DNA from: Pseudomonadota bacterium
Lineage (GTDB): Bacteria; Pseudomonadota; Gammaproteobacteria; Burkholderiales; Gallionellaceae
NCBI GenBank assembly: GCA_021787435.1
Contig: JAJYLY010000001.1
Span: 309,059 to 373,058, forward strand
Reading direction: 5' to 3'
Length of the DNA: 64,000 nt
Shown here: positions 8,646-16,803 of the stretch, piece by piece
Numbering within the stretch: the first letter of the stretch is position 1
How the letters are laid out: every line of letters begins with the position of its first letter
Position numbers and translations under genes: made by a program
Notes under the pieces: generated by a model
Told to the model about the DNA's origin: nothing
Databases searched by the model: none
What the model saw: only the letters and a program-made list of their open reading frames with translations

Positions 8646-9833
8646 ATGGTGCGTCCCGCACTGGAGGTCGCGGATATCTTCCGCGCCCATGGCCCTGCCT
8701 GGCGGCAAGCTCAGCAAGGACATCTGAGCCTGGCTCAGCTCAAGGTGATGTCGGCCATCGAACAGTGCCGCAGCGCGGCGCTGGGAGGACATGTGCTGCA
8801 CTGTTCCGCGTGCGGCCATGACGACATTGCCTACAATTCCTGCCGCAACCGGCATTGCCCCAAGTGTCAGGCCAGTGCCGCGAAGCGTTGGCTCGAAGCT
8901 CGTCAGACCGAGCTACTGCCGGTGGATTATTACCATGTGGTGTTTACCTTGCCCGCGCCGGTCAGCGAAATCGCTTACACCAACAAGGCGCTGGTCTATC
9001 GTTTGCTGTTTGATGTTGCCGCGGAAACGCTGCGCACCATTGCCGCCGATCCCAAACACCTGGGCGCGCGGATCGGCGCGACGCTGGTGCTGCACACCTG
9101 GGGGTCGGCGCTGACGCATCACCCGCATGTGCATGGCATTGTTCCGGGCGGCGGTCTGTCCATGGATGGAGAACGGTGGATCGCTTGTCACCCGGGATTC
9201 TTTCTGTCGGTACGGGTGTTGTCGCGGTTGTTCAGGCGGCGCTTTCTGGAAGAGCTTGAGCTGGCACATCGTACCGGCAAGTTACAGTTCTTCGGTGAAC
9301 ATGCCTCACTTGCCGATGCTGCGAGCTTCGCCGACTGGCTGGCGCCGTTGCGCCAGTGCGAATGGGTGGTGTATGCCAAACGCCCGTTTGCAGGTCCTGC
9401 GGCGGTATTGGCGTATCTGTCGCGCTACACCCACCGGGTGGCGATTGCCAATTCTCGACTGGTCTCACTGGACGAACGCGGCGTGACCTTCAACTGGAAA
9501 GACTATCGCGCCAAGGGCGCGACGCGCTACAAGACCATGACGCTGGCTACCGGCGAGTTCATGCGGCGCTTTCTGTTGCATGTGTTGCCCGGTGGCTTTC
9601 ACCGTATCCGTCACTACGGATTGATCGCCAATGGGGGACGCAGCGAGAATCTGGCCAAGGTGCGGGAGCTGCTGCATGTGGCAGCGGTGCCCGCCAACAA
9701 TGACGAGGTGTCGGCTGAACCAGTCCAGCCGACTTTCGTCTGTCCGGATTGTGGTGCGGCGATGATCGTGATTGAAACGTTGGCACGCCAACCACGCATC
9801 CGCGCGCCACCTCTACTGCGAGGTGCAGCATGA
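8646..9833 (+). CDS. IS91-family HUH transposase
   Basis: This 395-aa protein has an N-terminal zinc-binding region with CSACGH and CRNRHCPKC (about residues 54-80), followed by the HUH signature HPHVHG (about residue 161) and the Y-containing LSRYTHR segment (about 260). These features mark IS91-type rolling-circle transposases. C-terminal Cys pairs (FVCPDCG) form a second metal site. The gene appears complete and lies 20 bp after the recombinase. The enzyme nicks and transfers a single strand at the element's ends. Confidence 0.9.
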   Translation: MVRPALEVADIFRAHGPAWRQAQQGHLSLAQLKVMSAIEQCRSAALGGHVLHCSACGHDDIAYNSCRNRHCPKCQASAAKRWLEARQTELLPVDYYHVVFTLPAPVSEIAYTNKALVYRLLFDVAAETLRTIAADPKHLGARIGATLVLHTWGSALTHHPHVHGIVPGGGLSMDGERWIACHPGFFLSVRVLSRLFRRRFLEELELAHRTGKLQFFGEHASLADAASFADWLAPLRQCEWVVYAKRPFAGPAAVLAYLSRYTHRVAIANSRLVSLDERGVTFNWKDYRAKGATRYKTMTLATGEFMRRFLLHVLPGGFHRIRHYGLIANGGRSENLAKVRELLHVAAVPANNDEVSAEPVQPTFVCPDCGAAMIVIETLARQPRIRAPPLLRGAA

Positions 9834-10264
9834 GTTTCAGCGCGATTCAAAATACTTATCGGCCAGCGCCGGTACGGGGAGCTATTGTCTTGCGCTGTAA
9901 AACCGCAGATTTTTGCGCGCCGAATCAACTGAAAATCAGCGTGAAAAGTTTCAATATGAGGCTTATCATTCATGACGGCATCAGTCAGGCCTGCCTGAGC
10001 GTCATCCCCAGCGACCGAGACATCATTCAAATCCCCATAGGCCGTCGCCTGCTCTAACAGACAGCGGCAACATCACGCGGTTTCGTCCCTCGAGGCTTGT
10101 CGAACACCTGCCCGCAGCGTTTTATTGTATCCTGACAGCCTGGTGCGCGAAGGCATGTGTCCGACAACCCTTAACAGGAGCTGTCCTTCGCGAAGTGCCG
10201 CTTTAGGGCAGCGAATTTTTCAGCAGCACGAAACTATTAGATTTTTAGTGGCTGTAGATGCAAA
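9834..10264. other. Right part of IS91-type element up to traF
   Basis: No convincing gene is seen; a 75-codon open frame at 9830-10057 overlaps the transposase stop but shows no recognisable features. The origin end (oriIS) of the element should lie here. A stretch at about 10170-10222 (containing TTCGCGAAGTGCCGCTTT) resembles one at about 7535-7580 in the same orientation (TTCCGCGAACTGCTGCTTT). Confidence 0.35.
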
Positions 10265-10810
10265 CTATTCGGCTACTTTGAAATGCGAAAACATGGCGTT
10301 GATGCTACCCCAATAACGACTATCAAAACTTTGAACGGCGAGTTCAGGTCTTGCCCCGTTGCCATAAATCCAGTACTCATTCCTGCCCAGCACAAAATCA
10401 CCCAACTGGTGCGGGAGGTGAACCCAAGGGAATTTGATCGACCCCGGCATCTGCTGACTGAAAGGCAGTTTACGTCCATTGATTGATACGCCAATCATAT
10501 CCACATGCACCCGGTCGCCGGGCACGCCGACCACCCTCTTGAACATCGGCATGCCACCACCCGGGCAGACACCACGCATATAAAATGGAAAAGCGGTCGG
10601 CGTAACGGATGGCGGCGGACAGAATTCGACCAGCGCGCCCCTCTCTACTTCCCCATGAACCGGCACGAGATGGTATATACCCAACGGTTCGCTTTCCGTA
10701 AGATTGATACGCCAGCCCGTTTGCCAAGCGATCAGGCTGCCTGCAATCGTTGCCGTCATCAGCAAAGCCGGCACCATGAGCCGCTCCCAATGCGCCTGTT
10801 TCATGCGCAT
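10265..10810 (-). CDS. traF: TraF conjugative signal peptidase (S26 family)
   Basis: This 181-aa protein has an N-terminal membrane anchor (about residues 11-29) and the S26 peptidase motifs: Ser40 within ESEPLG as nucleophile and Lys91 in MFKRVVGVPGD as general base. C-terminal motif GNEYWIYG-type residues follow. In IncP plasmids TraF matures and cyclises the TrbC pilin in the periplasm. The start overlaps the traG stop by ten bases, indicating coupled translation. The IS91-type element now separates it from its substrate gene trbC. Confidence 0.88.
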   Translation of the reverse strand: MRMKQAHWERLMVPALLMTATIAGSLIAWQTGWRINLTESEPLGIYHLVPVHGEVERGALVEFCPPPSVTPTAFPFYMRGVCPGGGMPMFKRVVGVPGDRVHVDMIGVSINGRKLPFSQQMPGSIKFPWVHLPHQLGDFVLGRNEYWIYGNGARPELAVQSFDSRYWGSINAMFSHFKVAE

Positions 10811-12765
10811 CTTCCCGTCATCGCTGAAGGCCCGAGCTTTATCCGTTCTGCCAGCGCTTCATCCTGATAATATTTGATTTTCTTACAGTAAATGGGAGCA
10901 TGGCCAGCAACGAATACCAGTTCGTCCTCAGGCGGCAAGCGCATGCATTCATCCGCCGTCAGTAATGGTCGCTGGACAATCTGCTCGTTGGTGTTCACGT
11001 TTTGCAGCAACACCGCCAACCGGTTGCCGGAATACTGACGTTGGGTATGCGTGACCGTCGCCTGCCCAACCATATCCGAGAGCAATTTCGCAGTCTCGAT
11101 TTTGTTGGGCGCATAGGCGATGCGGATATGGCAGTTGCTGACAATCGATTCGTCCCTGCCATAGGCAGCATTGAGCTGGGTCAGATCCTGCACGATCAGC
11201 AACGCCTTGAGACCGTAACCCGCGATGAAAGCCAGCGCTTCCTGAAATATTTCCAGTTTGCCCAAACTTGGAAACTCATCGATCAGCAACAACAGCCGGT
11301 GCGGAAAACAATTCATACCTGCGCCCTTAGCATCAAATTCCATGCCTTCGGTTAGCCGTCGTACCACCTGGCTGATAACCAGCCGCAGCAATGGTTTCAA
11401 ACGGTCTTTATCAGAGGGCGGCACAACCAGATAAATCGAGGTTTTGGCCGACACGACCTGCCCATCCGGATTCTTGCCTCCCATCAGGCTTTCGATCGAG
11501 AAATCGGAAACCCGCGTGTTTTCCGCAACGATCGGATCCCGATAAAGCGACAGGAACGACAGCGCAGTAGACAGCACACTACCCGCCTCATTGGCGGGTT
11601 TGTTCAACCATGACTGCATCGATTGCGCAACCGCCATCCAGCCAGCAAGACGCGCATCGTGTTCAACTGGCTGCTCAGTCAGACGACCACCCTGTTCAAC
11701 ACTCTCCAGCCGCGCATGCGCGATGTCCCGAATGTAACTCAAGACCGCACGTGCACCTTCCACTACGTCACCCTCCTTGTTGCCCTCAGCCGCCGCGTTC
11801 GCCGCACTCTGCGAATCCGCCCGAAATATGCCACCATCCGACAGGATTCCCAATACCGTTGCGATACAGCGGTCGACATGATTTTTTCCCTTGGGTGGTT
11901 CGCACAACAACACGAACAGCACAACGCCCGTCATCAGGTCGAAACCGGTCTTGGCCCAATGGTCTTTCAGCCCTTCTCCATTCGGATCGACGATCATGGT
12001 GGCGATGTTCTGCACATCTTTCACCAGATTGCCGTCGATGCGTATCTCTTGCAGCGGATTGAAGCGAGCGGAATCGGCACTGGTCGGATCAAACTTGATG
12101 GTTCTCTGTTTAAGCATTCTCTGGCGAAAGCCACTGGTCAATGCCCAGTTTTCGCCCTTGATGTCCAGCACCAGCACCGACTGATCCCAGTTCAGCAACG
12201 TGGGGATGACTATCCCTACCCCCTTGCCGGATCGAGTTGGCGCAAATACCATCATGTGCTCAGGTCCCTTATGCCGCAGGTAGCGCACCTCTTTATCGTT
12301 CTCAACTGCGCCAAACAACACACCGCCTTTATTTTTTTCGTCAGGCAACACGCCTGCTGCCATCACTTCCCCGGCACTCGCCCAATGCGCCGAACCATGA
12401 AGGTCATTGCGCTCGGCATCAACCTTGCGCGAACGCCGATATGTGATCGCGACCGGGATGAGCAGTGAAAACAACCCGCCTACCCACATGATCAGATGCG
12501 CATGAGCAAATACAGCCATGACATCCGCACCGTAAACCGGATTATTGTATTTCCACGTCCACACCAGAATATCGAATGGAAAATACAGGTGTCCGACCAT
12601 GGGTATACCCAGCACCGGCACATACCCCAATGCCCACGCTGCATACTCTGTTGCTGCCCACATGGATAACAGCACAATCAAGACGAACGCGCCTAGCCCT
12701 GTCCAGATGAACCGGGTGATGTCCTTCTGTGCTTTCGGAATGTGATACAGCGCGAATTCGCCCAC
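10801..12765 (-). CDS. traG: TraG (VirD4-like) coupling protein
   Basis: This 654-aa protein has two N-terminal membrane helices (about residues 20-42 and 85-108), a Walker A motif TRSGKGVG near residue 175 and a Walker B LLLIDEFPSLGKL near residue 493. That is the standard architecture of TraG/VirD4 type IV coupling proteins, which recruit the relaxosome to the mating channel and pump DNA. It lies directly between ardC (2-bp gap) and traF (overlap), with normal length for the family. Confidence 0.93.
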   Translation of the reverse strand: MGEFALYHIPKAQKDITRFIWTGLGAFVLIVLLSMWAATEYAAWALGYVPVLGIPMVGHLYFPFDILVWTWKYNNPVYGADVMAVFAHAHLIMWVGGLFSLLIPVAITYRRSRKVDAERNDLHGSAHWASAGEVMAAGVLPDEKNKGGVLFGAVENDKEVRYLRHKGPEHMMVFAPTRSGKGVGIVIPTLLNWDQSVLVLDIKGENWALTSGFRQRMLKQRTIKFDPTSADSARFNPLQEIRIDGNLVKDVQNIATMIVDPNGEGLKDHWAKTGFDLMTGVVLFVLLCEPPKGKNHVDRCIATVLGILSDGGIFRADSQSAANAAAEGNKEGDVVEGARAVLSYIRDIAHARLESVEQGGRLTEQPVEHDARLAGWMAVAQSMQSWLNKPANEAGSVLSTALSFLSLYRDPIVAENTRVSDFSIESLMGGKNPDGQVVSAKTSIYLVVPPSDKDRLKPLLRLVISQVVRRLTEGMEFDAKGAGMNCFPHRLLLLIDEFPSLGKLEIFQEALAFIAGYGLKALLIVQDLTQLNAAYGRDESIVSNCHIRIAYAPNKIETAKLLSDMVGQATVTHTQRQYSGNRLAVLLQNVNTNEQIVQRPLLTADECMRLPPEDELVFVAGHAPIYCKKIKYYQDEALAERIKLGPSAMTGRCA

Positions 12766-12767
12766 GA

Positions 12768-13979
12768 CTATCGACCCATTTCCGCATTGTGTTGATGTGC
12801 GGAAGAACGGCCGGATGAGTTTCTGAACTCAGTTTTGAATCCAGATCTTGCCGCTGCGATCAGGTTTGCATCCTGAACATTGTTCGTTGGATCATGTAAT
12901 GTGCTATCCATTTTATTTTCCTTGTTTACTTCTGCAGTCTGTTCGATTTCCAGGGCGCGCTCCCTGGCTAACACATAATCAACCGCCTTCCCGGCTTCTG
13001 CCGCCGCCCGAAAAATTTCATTCTTGTCATCCTTCAGCGCCTTGGCCCAGGATTGGACATAGGCGCGATGTTGTTCTTCATCGTGGGGTATGCCGGTTTG
13101 CGCAGCCATGAAAGTACTGAACAGTTCGGCACGCAACTCCTCCTTGGCATAATCTTCCGAACCAAACCGATGCCCGCCAATTATTCCATCACGATTCAAA
13201 CGTCCAGCCGATCCCGTTGCGTGGCCGATTTCGTGCAAAGCCGTCCCGTAATACCCTTCGGGTGTTTTGAATGCATCACGCGCAGGCAAATAGATTTCGT
13301 CCTTGGCTGGAGAATAGAATGCTTCAGCATGCTGCTTGAACGTCACGCCATCCTTGGTCATGACCTGCATCAACTGCTCACCACGATCGACAATCGGCAG
13401 CCGTTCAGGCGCCCGTACTGGATCCAGCGCCAAGCCATTGCACTGTTCGACATTGAAAACCACATAACCACGCGCCACCACGCCGTTCAGCTGCTGAGCA
13501 TCTTTCCATGACAGCGATTTGCCCTGGTGCTTGACGTTCAGATCAGATGGCTTCACGGTCATCGTGGCGCTTTTGTCGCCCAGCGCACCGATGTCCACGA
13601 CACCGCCCCGTTCATTGAATACCCTGACAGGCTTGCCATCGAGCGTGACCTGAACATCGCGCCGCTCCCAGAACGGTTCTTTCTTCCATAGCTCTACGGG
13701 AACACCCTTTTCACCCTTGTTTACCTGTCCACCCATCTCGCTGACCTGCCTGAAAGTGACGAAACGCGGATCCACATATCCTCGCTCTTCTTGTTCCAGC
13801 ATCAACATCAAGCGATTGCCGCCAGCATATTCGCGATCGGACACCAAATTGCGCGGCAACCCTTTCTGCAAGGACACCCAAGGTTTTTCCCAGGGGATCT
13901 GATTCTGTTCCAGCGCGGCAACGAACCGGTCGGTCATTTCCTGGCGAATATCGCGTTTGCCTCGTGCCTGTTCAGTCAT
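12768..13979 (-). CDS. ardC: ArdC-like antirestriction / ssDNA-binding metalloprotease
   Basis: A 403-aa protein starting at the ATG at 13979; an in-frame upstream extension is rejected because it runs into the preceding small gene. The N-terminal part (about 1-160) is the ArdC-type ssDNA-binding domain (DUF1738). The C-terminal part holds a zincin signature HEIGHATGSAGRL near residue 251 and a conserved AKEELRAELFS segment. ArdC of IncW plasmids binds single-stranded DNA and protects incoming DNA from restriction in recipients. Its tail after about residue 370 is polar and variable. It overlaps the 48-aa gene upstream and is followed by traG after 2 bp. Confidence 0.85.
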   Translation of the reverse strand: MTEQARGKRDIRQEMTDRFVAALEQNQIPWEKPWVSLQKGLPRNLVSDREYAGGNRLMLMLEQEERGYVDPRFVTFRQVSEMGGQVNKGEKGVPVELWKKEPFWERRDVQVTLDGKPVRVFNERGGVVDIGALGDKSATMTVKPSDLNVKHQGKSLSWKDAQQLNGVVARGYVVFNVEQCNGLALDPVRAPERLPIVDRGEQLMQVMTKDGVTFKQHAEAFYSPAKDEIYLPARDAFKTPEGYYGTALHEIGHATGSAGRLNRDGIIGGHRFGSEDYAKEELRAELFSTFMAAQTGIPHDEEQHRAYVQSWAKALKDDKNEIFRAAAEAGKAVDYVLARERALEIEQTAEVNKENKMDSTLHDPTNNVQDANLIAAARSGFKTEFRNSSGRSSAHQHNAEMGR

Positions 13980-14118
13980 GATTGACCTCACTAAAACCAG
14001 AATCATCTTGCTCAAACTCGGCACCGAATTGCTGTTCGGCCTGTTCCTGGCTCATGTCATGACGTACTTCCACAAATTCATCGTCATTCAACACGCCTGC
14101 CTCCCCTCTTTGTTCCAT
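13972..14118 (-). CDS. Acidic 48-aa protein between primase and ardC
   Basis: This short gene runs from ATG (14118) to TGA (13974-13972) and overlaps the ardC start. It has a very good ribosome site (GAAGGAGTGTAACC before ATG). The product is acidic (many Glu and Asp), hydrophilic and without a recognised family. It begins MEQRGEAGVLNDDEFVEV. The start signal and the overlap support a real gene. The charge could mimic DNA, as in some antirestriction proteins, but nothing proves that. Confidence 0.55.
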   Translation of the reverse strand: MEQRGEAGVLNDDEFVEVRHDMSQEQAEQQFGAEFEQDDSGFSEVNHD

Positions 14119-14166
14119 GGTTACACTCCTTCAAAAATATTTTTCACTTCAACAAAAAACCAAGCG

Positions 14167-15669
14167 TCACAACCCCATTCCTTGTTCCTGTTCACGCTTT
14201 CTAAAATCCCGATCAATCATTTCCTGTTTTTTTTCGCTCTGTTGCTGAGCCTTCTCTTCCAGCCCTTCATCGGTGTTTCTGGTGCGCAGTTGTTGTTGCA
14301 ATTGTCGGTCTTCTTCCATGCCGGCATTCATGCGTTCGTACACATTCACGCCATCCTCGTTCAAACAACCCTCTGCATCAATCAATGATGGATACACACC
14401 TCTGCCGCTCAGCAAGTCGCGTTGCTGATCAGTTAAAACGATGCCTTCACGTGCTACCTGCAATGCCTCGCGGCCTGAAAGATCAAGTCGCGCCAACACG
14501 TATTCGGCGCCCAGATACGGATGATCGACGGGATGTTCCATGGATTGCACGTCGGTCACCGGATCACGCGCGTGTTCAATTCCGCCTGCAGGCAGTAATC
14601 TGACTTCCGGGGTTCTTGGGTTTATGGCTTGTTCCATACTGTTCTCCTTGGGTTGATGAATGACTGGCTTATCTTCTTGAAATGAATACCGTTGCTCAAA
14701 AGCGTTTGCCTCCACAGCCTTTCCGATCGTTCTGGCAATTTCCTGTACGCCACCATCCCGCAACTGATCTCGTGCGTCATAACCAGATGGCGTGCCGCCT
14801 GGATTTTCAGGAAGCGCAATTTGGGCTCGCTGACCCAGAACACGAGCAGCCTGCAAAGCGCAGGTCTGTCCTTTATGCAATGATTTTTCCCCATCGTTGT
14901 CTGCATAAATCACCACATCACCCAGCAGATGATCACGTAGCGCGTGCGCGACAGCTGGCAAATTTTGTGCGGACATGGCCGCAATCACGGGTAACCCTGT
15001 GGCGTGATGAATCGCAAGTGCAGTGCCGACGCCCTCGCACAGCACGACATGTCGTGCCATTTTTGCCGCATCAAACGCCGCAAGTGGCGCCTCTTCCTCC
15101 GCACCAATGATTGGAATCACTGAAAAGGCGCCTTTGGTTGGCGTACCCGGCACAAACCGTTTTTCAGCTGAATGACCAGGTTCGGCCCATGTAATGCGCT
15201 GCATACCAACCCATGCAGCCTCGCCATCACTATCCATGGCCAACATGGGCACATGTAAACGTCCTTTCACCTGACGAAGACCATACGCAGGAAGTGCTGG
15301 ATCTTTTAAATACGGGAAATTCCCGGCATCGTGGGCCTGGTTCCAGTAGCCAATAGATTCGATGACAGCCTGCCGTTGCCGTTCGACCTGTTTCATACGC
15401 CTTGCTTCCCGCTCTGCCTCGATTCTTGCCAGTTCGACAGGCATCAAATCTCGCGCAAATTCCGGCCTGAAATATAATGGGCGTCCGTCAGTCTTGAAAT
15501 TCGTGACCCATCCGCTTCCATTCTCTCGCAACAGATAACTTGCGTCCCCTTTGCCCGAAGCAGTATCTCCAACATCCGCACGATGAATTCGTCCATCGGA
15601 CAGAAGCTTTGACGGCTCTATATTCACGCCGTGCTGGTTGGCAAAATCAATAAATTTGGCGTTCGTCAT
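14167..15669 (-). CDS. Toprim-domain DNA primase-like protein
   Basis: This 500-aa protein has an N-terminal part resembling plasmid primase/helicase proteins and a central Toprim domain with catalytic Glu in LCEGVGTALAI (about residue 210) and the Asp pair in VIYADNDGE (about 250). The C-terminal third is a charged, Gln/Glu-rich tail. Such proteins are carried by many conjugative elements and probably prime complementary-strand synthesis in donor or recipient, as TraC does in IncP plasmids. ATGA overlap with trbB at 15666-15669. No zinc ribbon is seen at the N-terminus, so primase activity is inferred. Confidence 0.75.
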   Translation of the reverse strand: MTNAKFIDFANQHGVNIEPSKLLSDGRIHRADVGDTASGKGDASYLLRENGSGWVTNFKTDGRPLYFRPEFARDLMPVELARIEAEREARRMKQVERQRQAVIESIGYWNQAHDAGNFPYLKDPALPAYGLRQVKGRLHVPMLAMDSDGEAAWVGMQRITWAEPGHSAEKRFVPGTPTKGAFSVIPIIGAEEEAPLAAFDAAKMARHVVLCEGVGTALAIHHATGLPVIAAMSAQNLPAVAHALRDHLLGDVVIYADNDGEKSLHKGQTCALQAARVLGQRAQIALPENPGGTPSGYDARDQLRDGGVQEIARTIGKAVEANAFEQRYSFQEDKPVIHQPKENSMEQAINPRTPEVRLLPAGGIEHARDPVTDVQSMEHPVDHPYLGAEYVLARLDLSGREALQVAREGIVLTDQQRDLLSGRGVYPSLIDAEGCLNEDGVNVYERMNAGMEEDRQLQQQLRTRNTDEGLEEKAQQQSEKKQEMIDRDFRKREQEQGMGL

Positions 15670-16616
15670 GCCACGCGCTCAATATGAAATCCGTCGTTGA
15701 CCGACCAGCCGTGAACTTCGGTTACTTCCTCGACTCGACGTCCGGTGGCAGTACGCTTGATCGATACCACCACATTCACCGCCTCAGCGATAAGCCCGGG
15801 ATTCGGAGGCACGCCCGCTTCCTGGACCAGTTGTCCGACACGAATCAACGCTGCAGCAGCGTCATTCGCATGCACCGTACCCACACCGCCAGGATGCCCG
15901 GTATTCCATGCTTTGAGCAACGCAAGCGCCGATCCGTCGCGCACTTCACCCACCACGATGCGATCCGGCCTCAAGCGCATCGTGGCGCGCAGTAGCCGGG
16001 TCATATCCGTGTTGTCGCTGGTGCGAAGGAAGACGACATTCCTAGCATTGACCTGTAACTCGCGCGTATCTTCGATCACCACGATCCGGTGCTCGGCATC
16101 AACCTTCGCCACGCAATCCAGAATTGCGTTAGCCAGCGTGGTTTTTCCGGTACCCGTGCCACCACACACCAGGACATTTCTTCGCCCGATAATTGCGTCC
16201 TCGATCGCTATCTGCTGTTCGGCCGTCATGATATTTTTTTCGACGTAATCGTTCAGCGTGAAGACCAGCATCGCTTTTTTGCGTAGTGCAAAAATAGCGT
16301 GTTCCACCAGAGGCGGAATCAACGCCTCGAAGCGGCTGCCATCGAGCGGCAATTCACATTCGAGTATAGGCCGCTCAGCCGTGACGACCGTGTTCAGCAT
16401 GGCCGCCACGGTGTTGACGATGGTCAGCGCACGCACAGAACCGATCTTCCCCATGCATTCCATCCCGCTACCCAACCGGTCTACCCACAACGTGCCGTCT
16501 GGATTTAGCATCACTTCGACCACCTTCGGATCATGAAGCAGATTAAGGATTTCTGTGCCCATCGCACGACACAGTGCTTCAATTTGCCGCGCGTGTGTTT
16601 GAGTGGCTGCGTTCAT
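15666..16616 (-). CDS. trbB: TrbB (VirB11-like) T4SS ATPase
   Basis: This 316-aa hexameric ATPase of the secretion superfamily has Walker A CGGTGTGKTTLAN near residue 155, the Asp box VVIEDTRELQ near 187 and GEVRDGSAL near 225. VirB11/TrbB acts at the inner-membrane base of the channel with TrbE and TraG. It heads an operon with primase, ardC, traG and traF. The promoter box lies 22-50 bp upstream of the ATG at 16616. In RP4 trbB directly precedes trbC; here it is separated by the primase-to-traF block. Confidence 0.92.
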   Translation of the reverse strand: MNAATQTHARQIEALCRAMGTEILNLLHDPKVVEVMLNPDGTLWVDRLGSGMECMGKIGSVRALTIVNTVAAMLNTVVTAERPILECELPLDGSRFEALIPPLVEHAIFALRKKAMLVFTLNDYVEKNIMTAEQQIAIEDAIIGRRNVLVCGGTGTGKTTLANAILDCVAKVDAEHRIVVIEDTRELQVNARNVVFLRTSDNTDMTRLLRATMRLRPDRIVVGEVRDGSALALLKAWNTGHPGGVGTVHANDAAAALIRVGQLVQEAGVPPNPGLIAEAVNVVVSIKRTATGRRVEEVTEVHGWSVNDGFHIERVA

Positions 16617-16637
16617 CGGGTTTCCCGTATCAGACTA

Positions 16638-16667
16638 TCGATACCGTTATTCCGCAAGGTGTACACC
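16638..16667 (-). promoter_or_regulatory. Shared tra promoter/operator box, copy C (trbB)
   Basis: Minus strand: TGTACA (16665-16660), spacer CCTTGCGGAATAACGG, TATCGA (16643-16638). In this copy the -35 hexamer sits in a perfect 14-bp palindrome AAGGTGTACACCTT, the clearest operator-like form of the five. Confidence 0.6.
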
Positions 16668-16701
16668 TTGTGAACGCAGAATTTGTAATCCTGACTTCCT
16701 T

Positions 16702-16803
16702 CTAGTCACACACGACCAGGTGTTGCTGACTGATTTTCAGCGACGGTTCGTTGTCCATGACGCGCTCGACCTGCATCGTTTCATCGATGATCAGCTCGCT
16801 CAT
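16702..16803 (-). CDS. Possible 33-aa protein overlapping the end of traI
   Basis: An ATG at 16803, with AAGGAATTGCACA just upstream, opens a 33-codon frame ending at TAG (16702). It overlaps the last codons of the relaxase gene in another frame. The product begins MSELIIDETMQVERVMDN and is acidic. The ribosome site and overlap are typical of a coupled small gene. No homologue is recognised, so it may be spurious. Confidence 0.35.
   Translation of the reverse strand: MSELIIDETMQVERVMDNEPSLKISQQHLVVCD

Larger units (their letters stand above)
7420..10240 (+). mobile_element. IS91-family element with accessory tyrosine recombinase
   Basis: The element holds a tyrosine recombinase gene followed after 20 bp by an HUH-type IS91 transposase, both on the plus strand and opposed to the surrounding tra genes. 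It has been inserted between traF and trbC, which are normally co-transcribed or close together. The ends given are approximate: they are bounded by the trbC promoter box on the left and the traF stop at 10265 on the right. IS91-type elements move by rolling circle and leave no inverted repeats, so exact limits need comparison with an uninterrupted relative. Confidence 0.7.

Noticed and set aside
9830..10057. 75-aa open frame overlapping the IS91 transposase stop
   Set aside because: The ATGA overlap is suggestive, but the product shows no domain and this part is expected to be the oriIS end of the element.
7420..10240. An ISCR-type element
   Set aside because: The accessory tyrosine recombinase directly before the transposase points to a regular IS91-family element rather than an ISCR.
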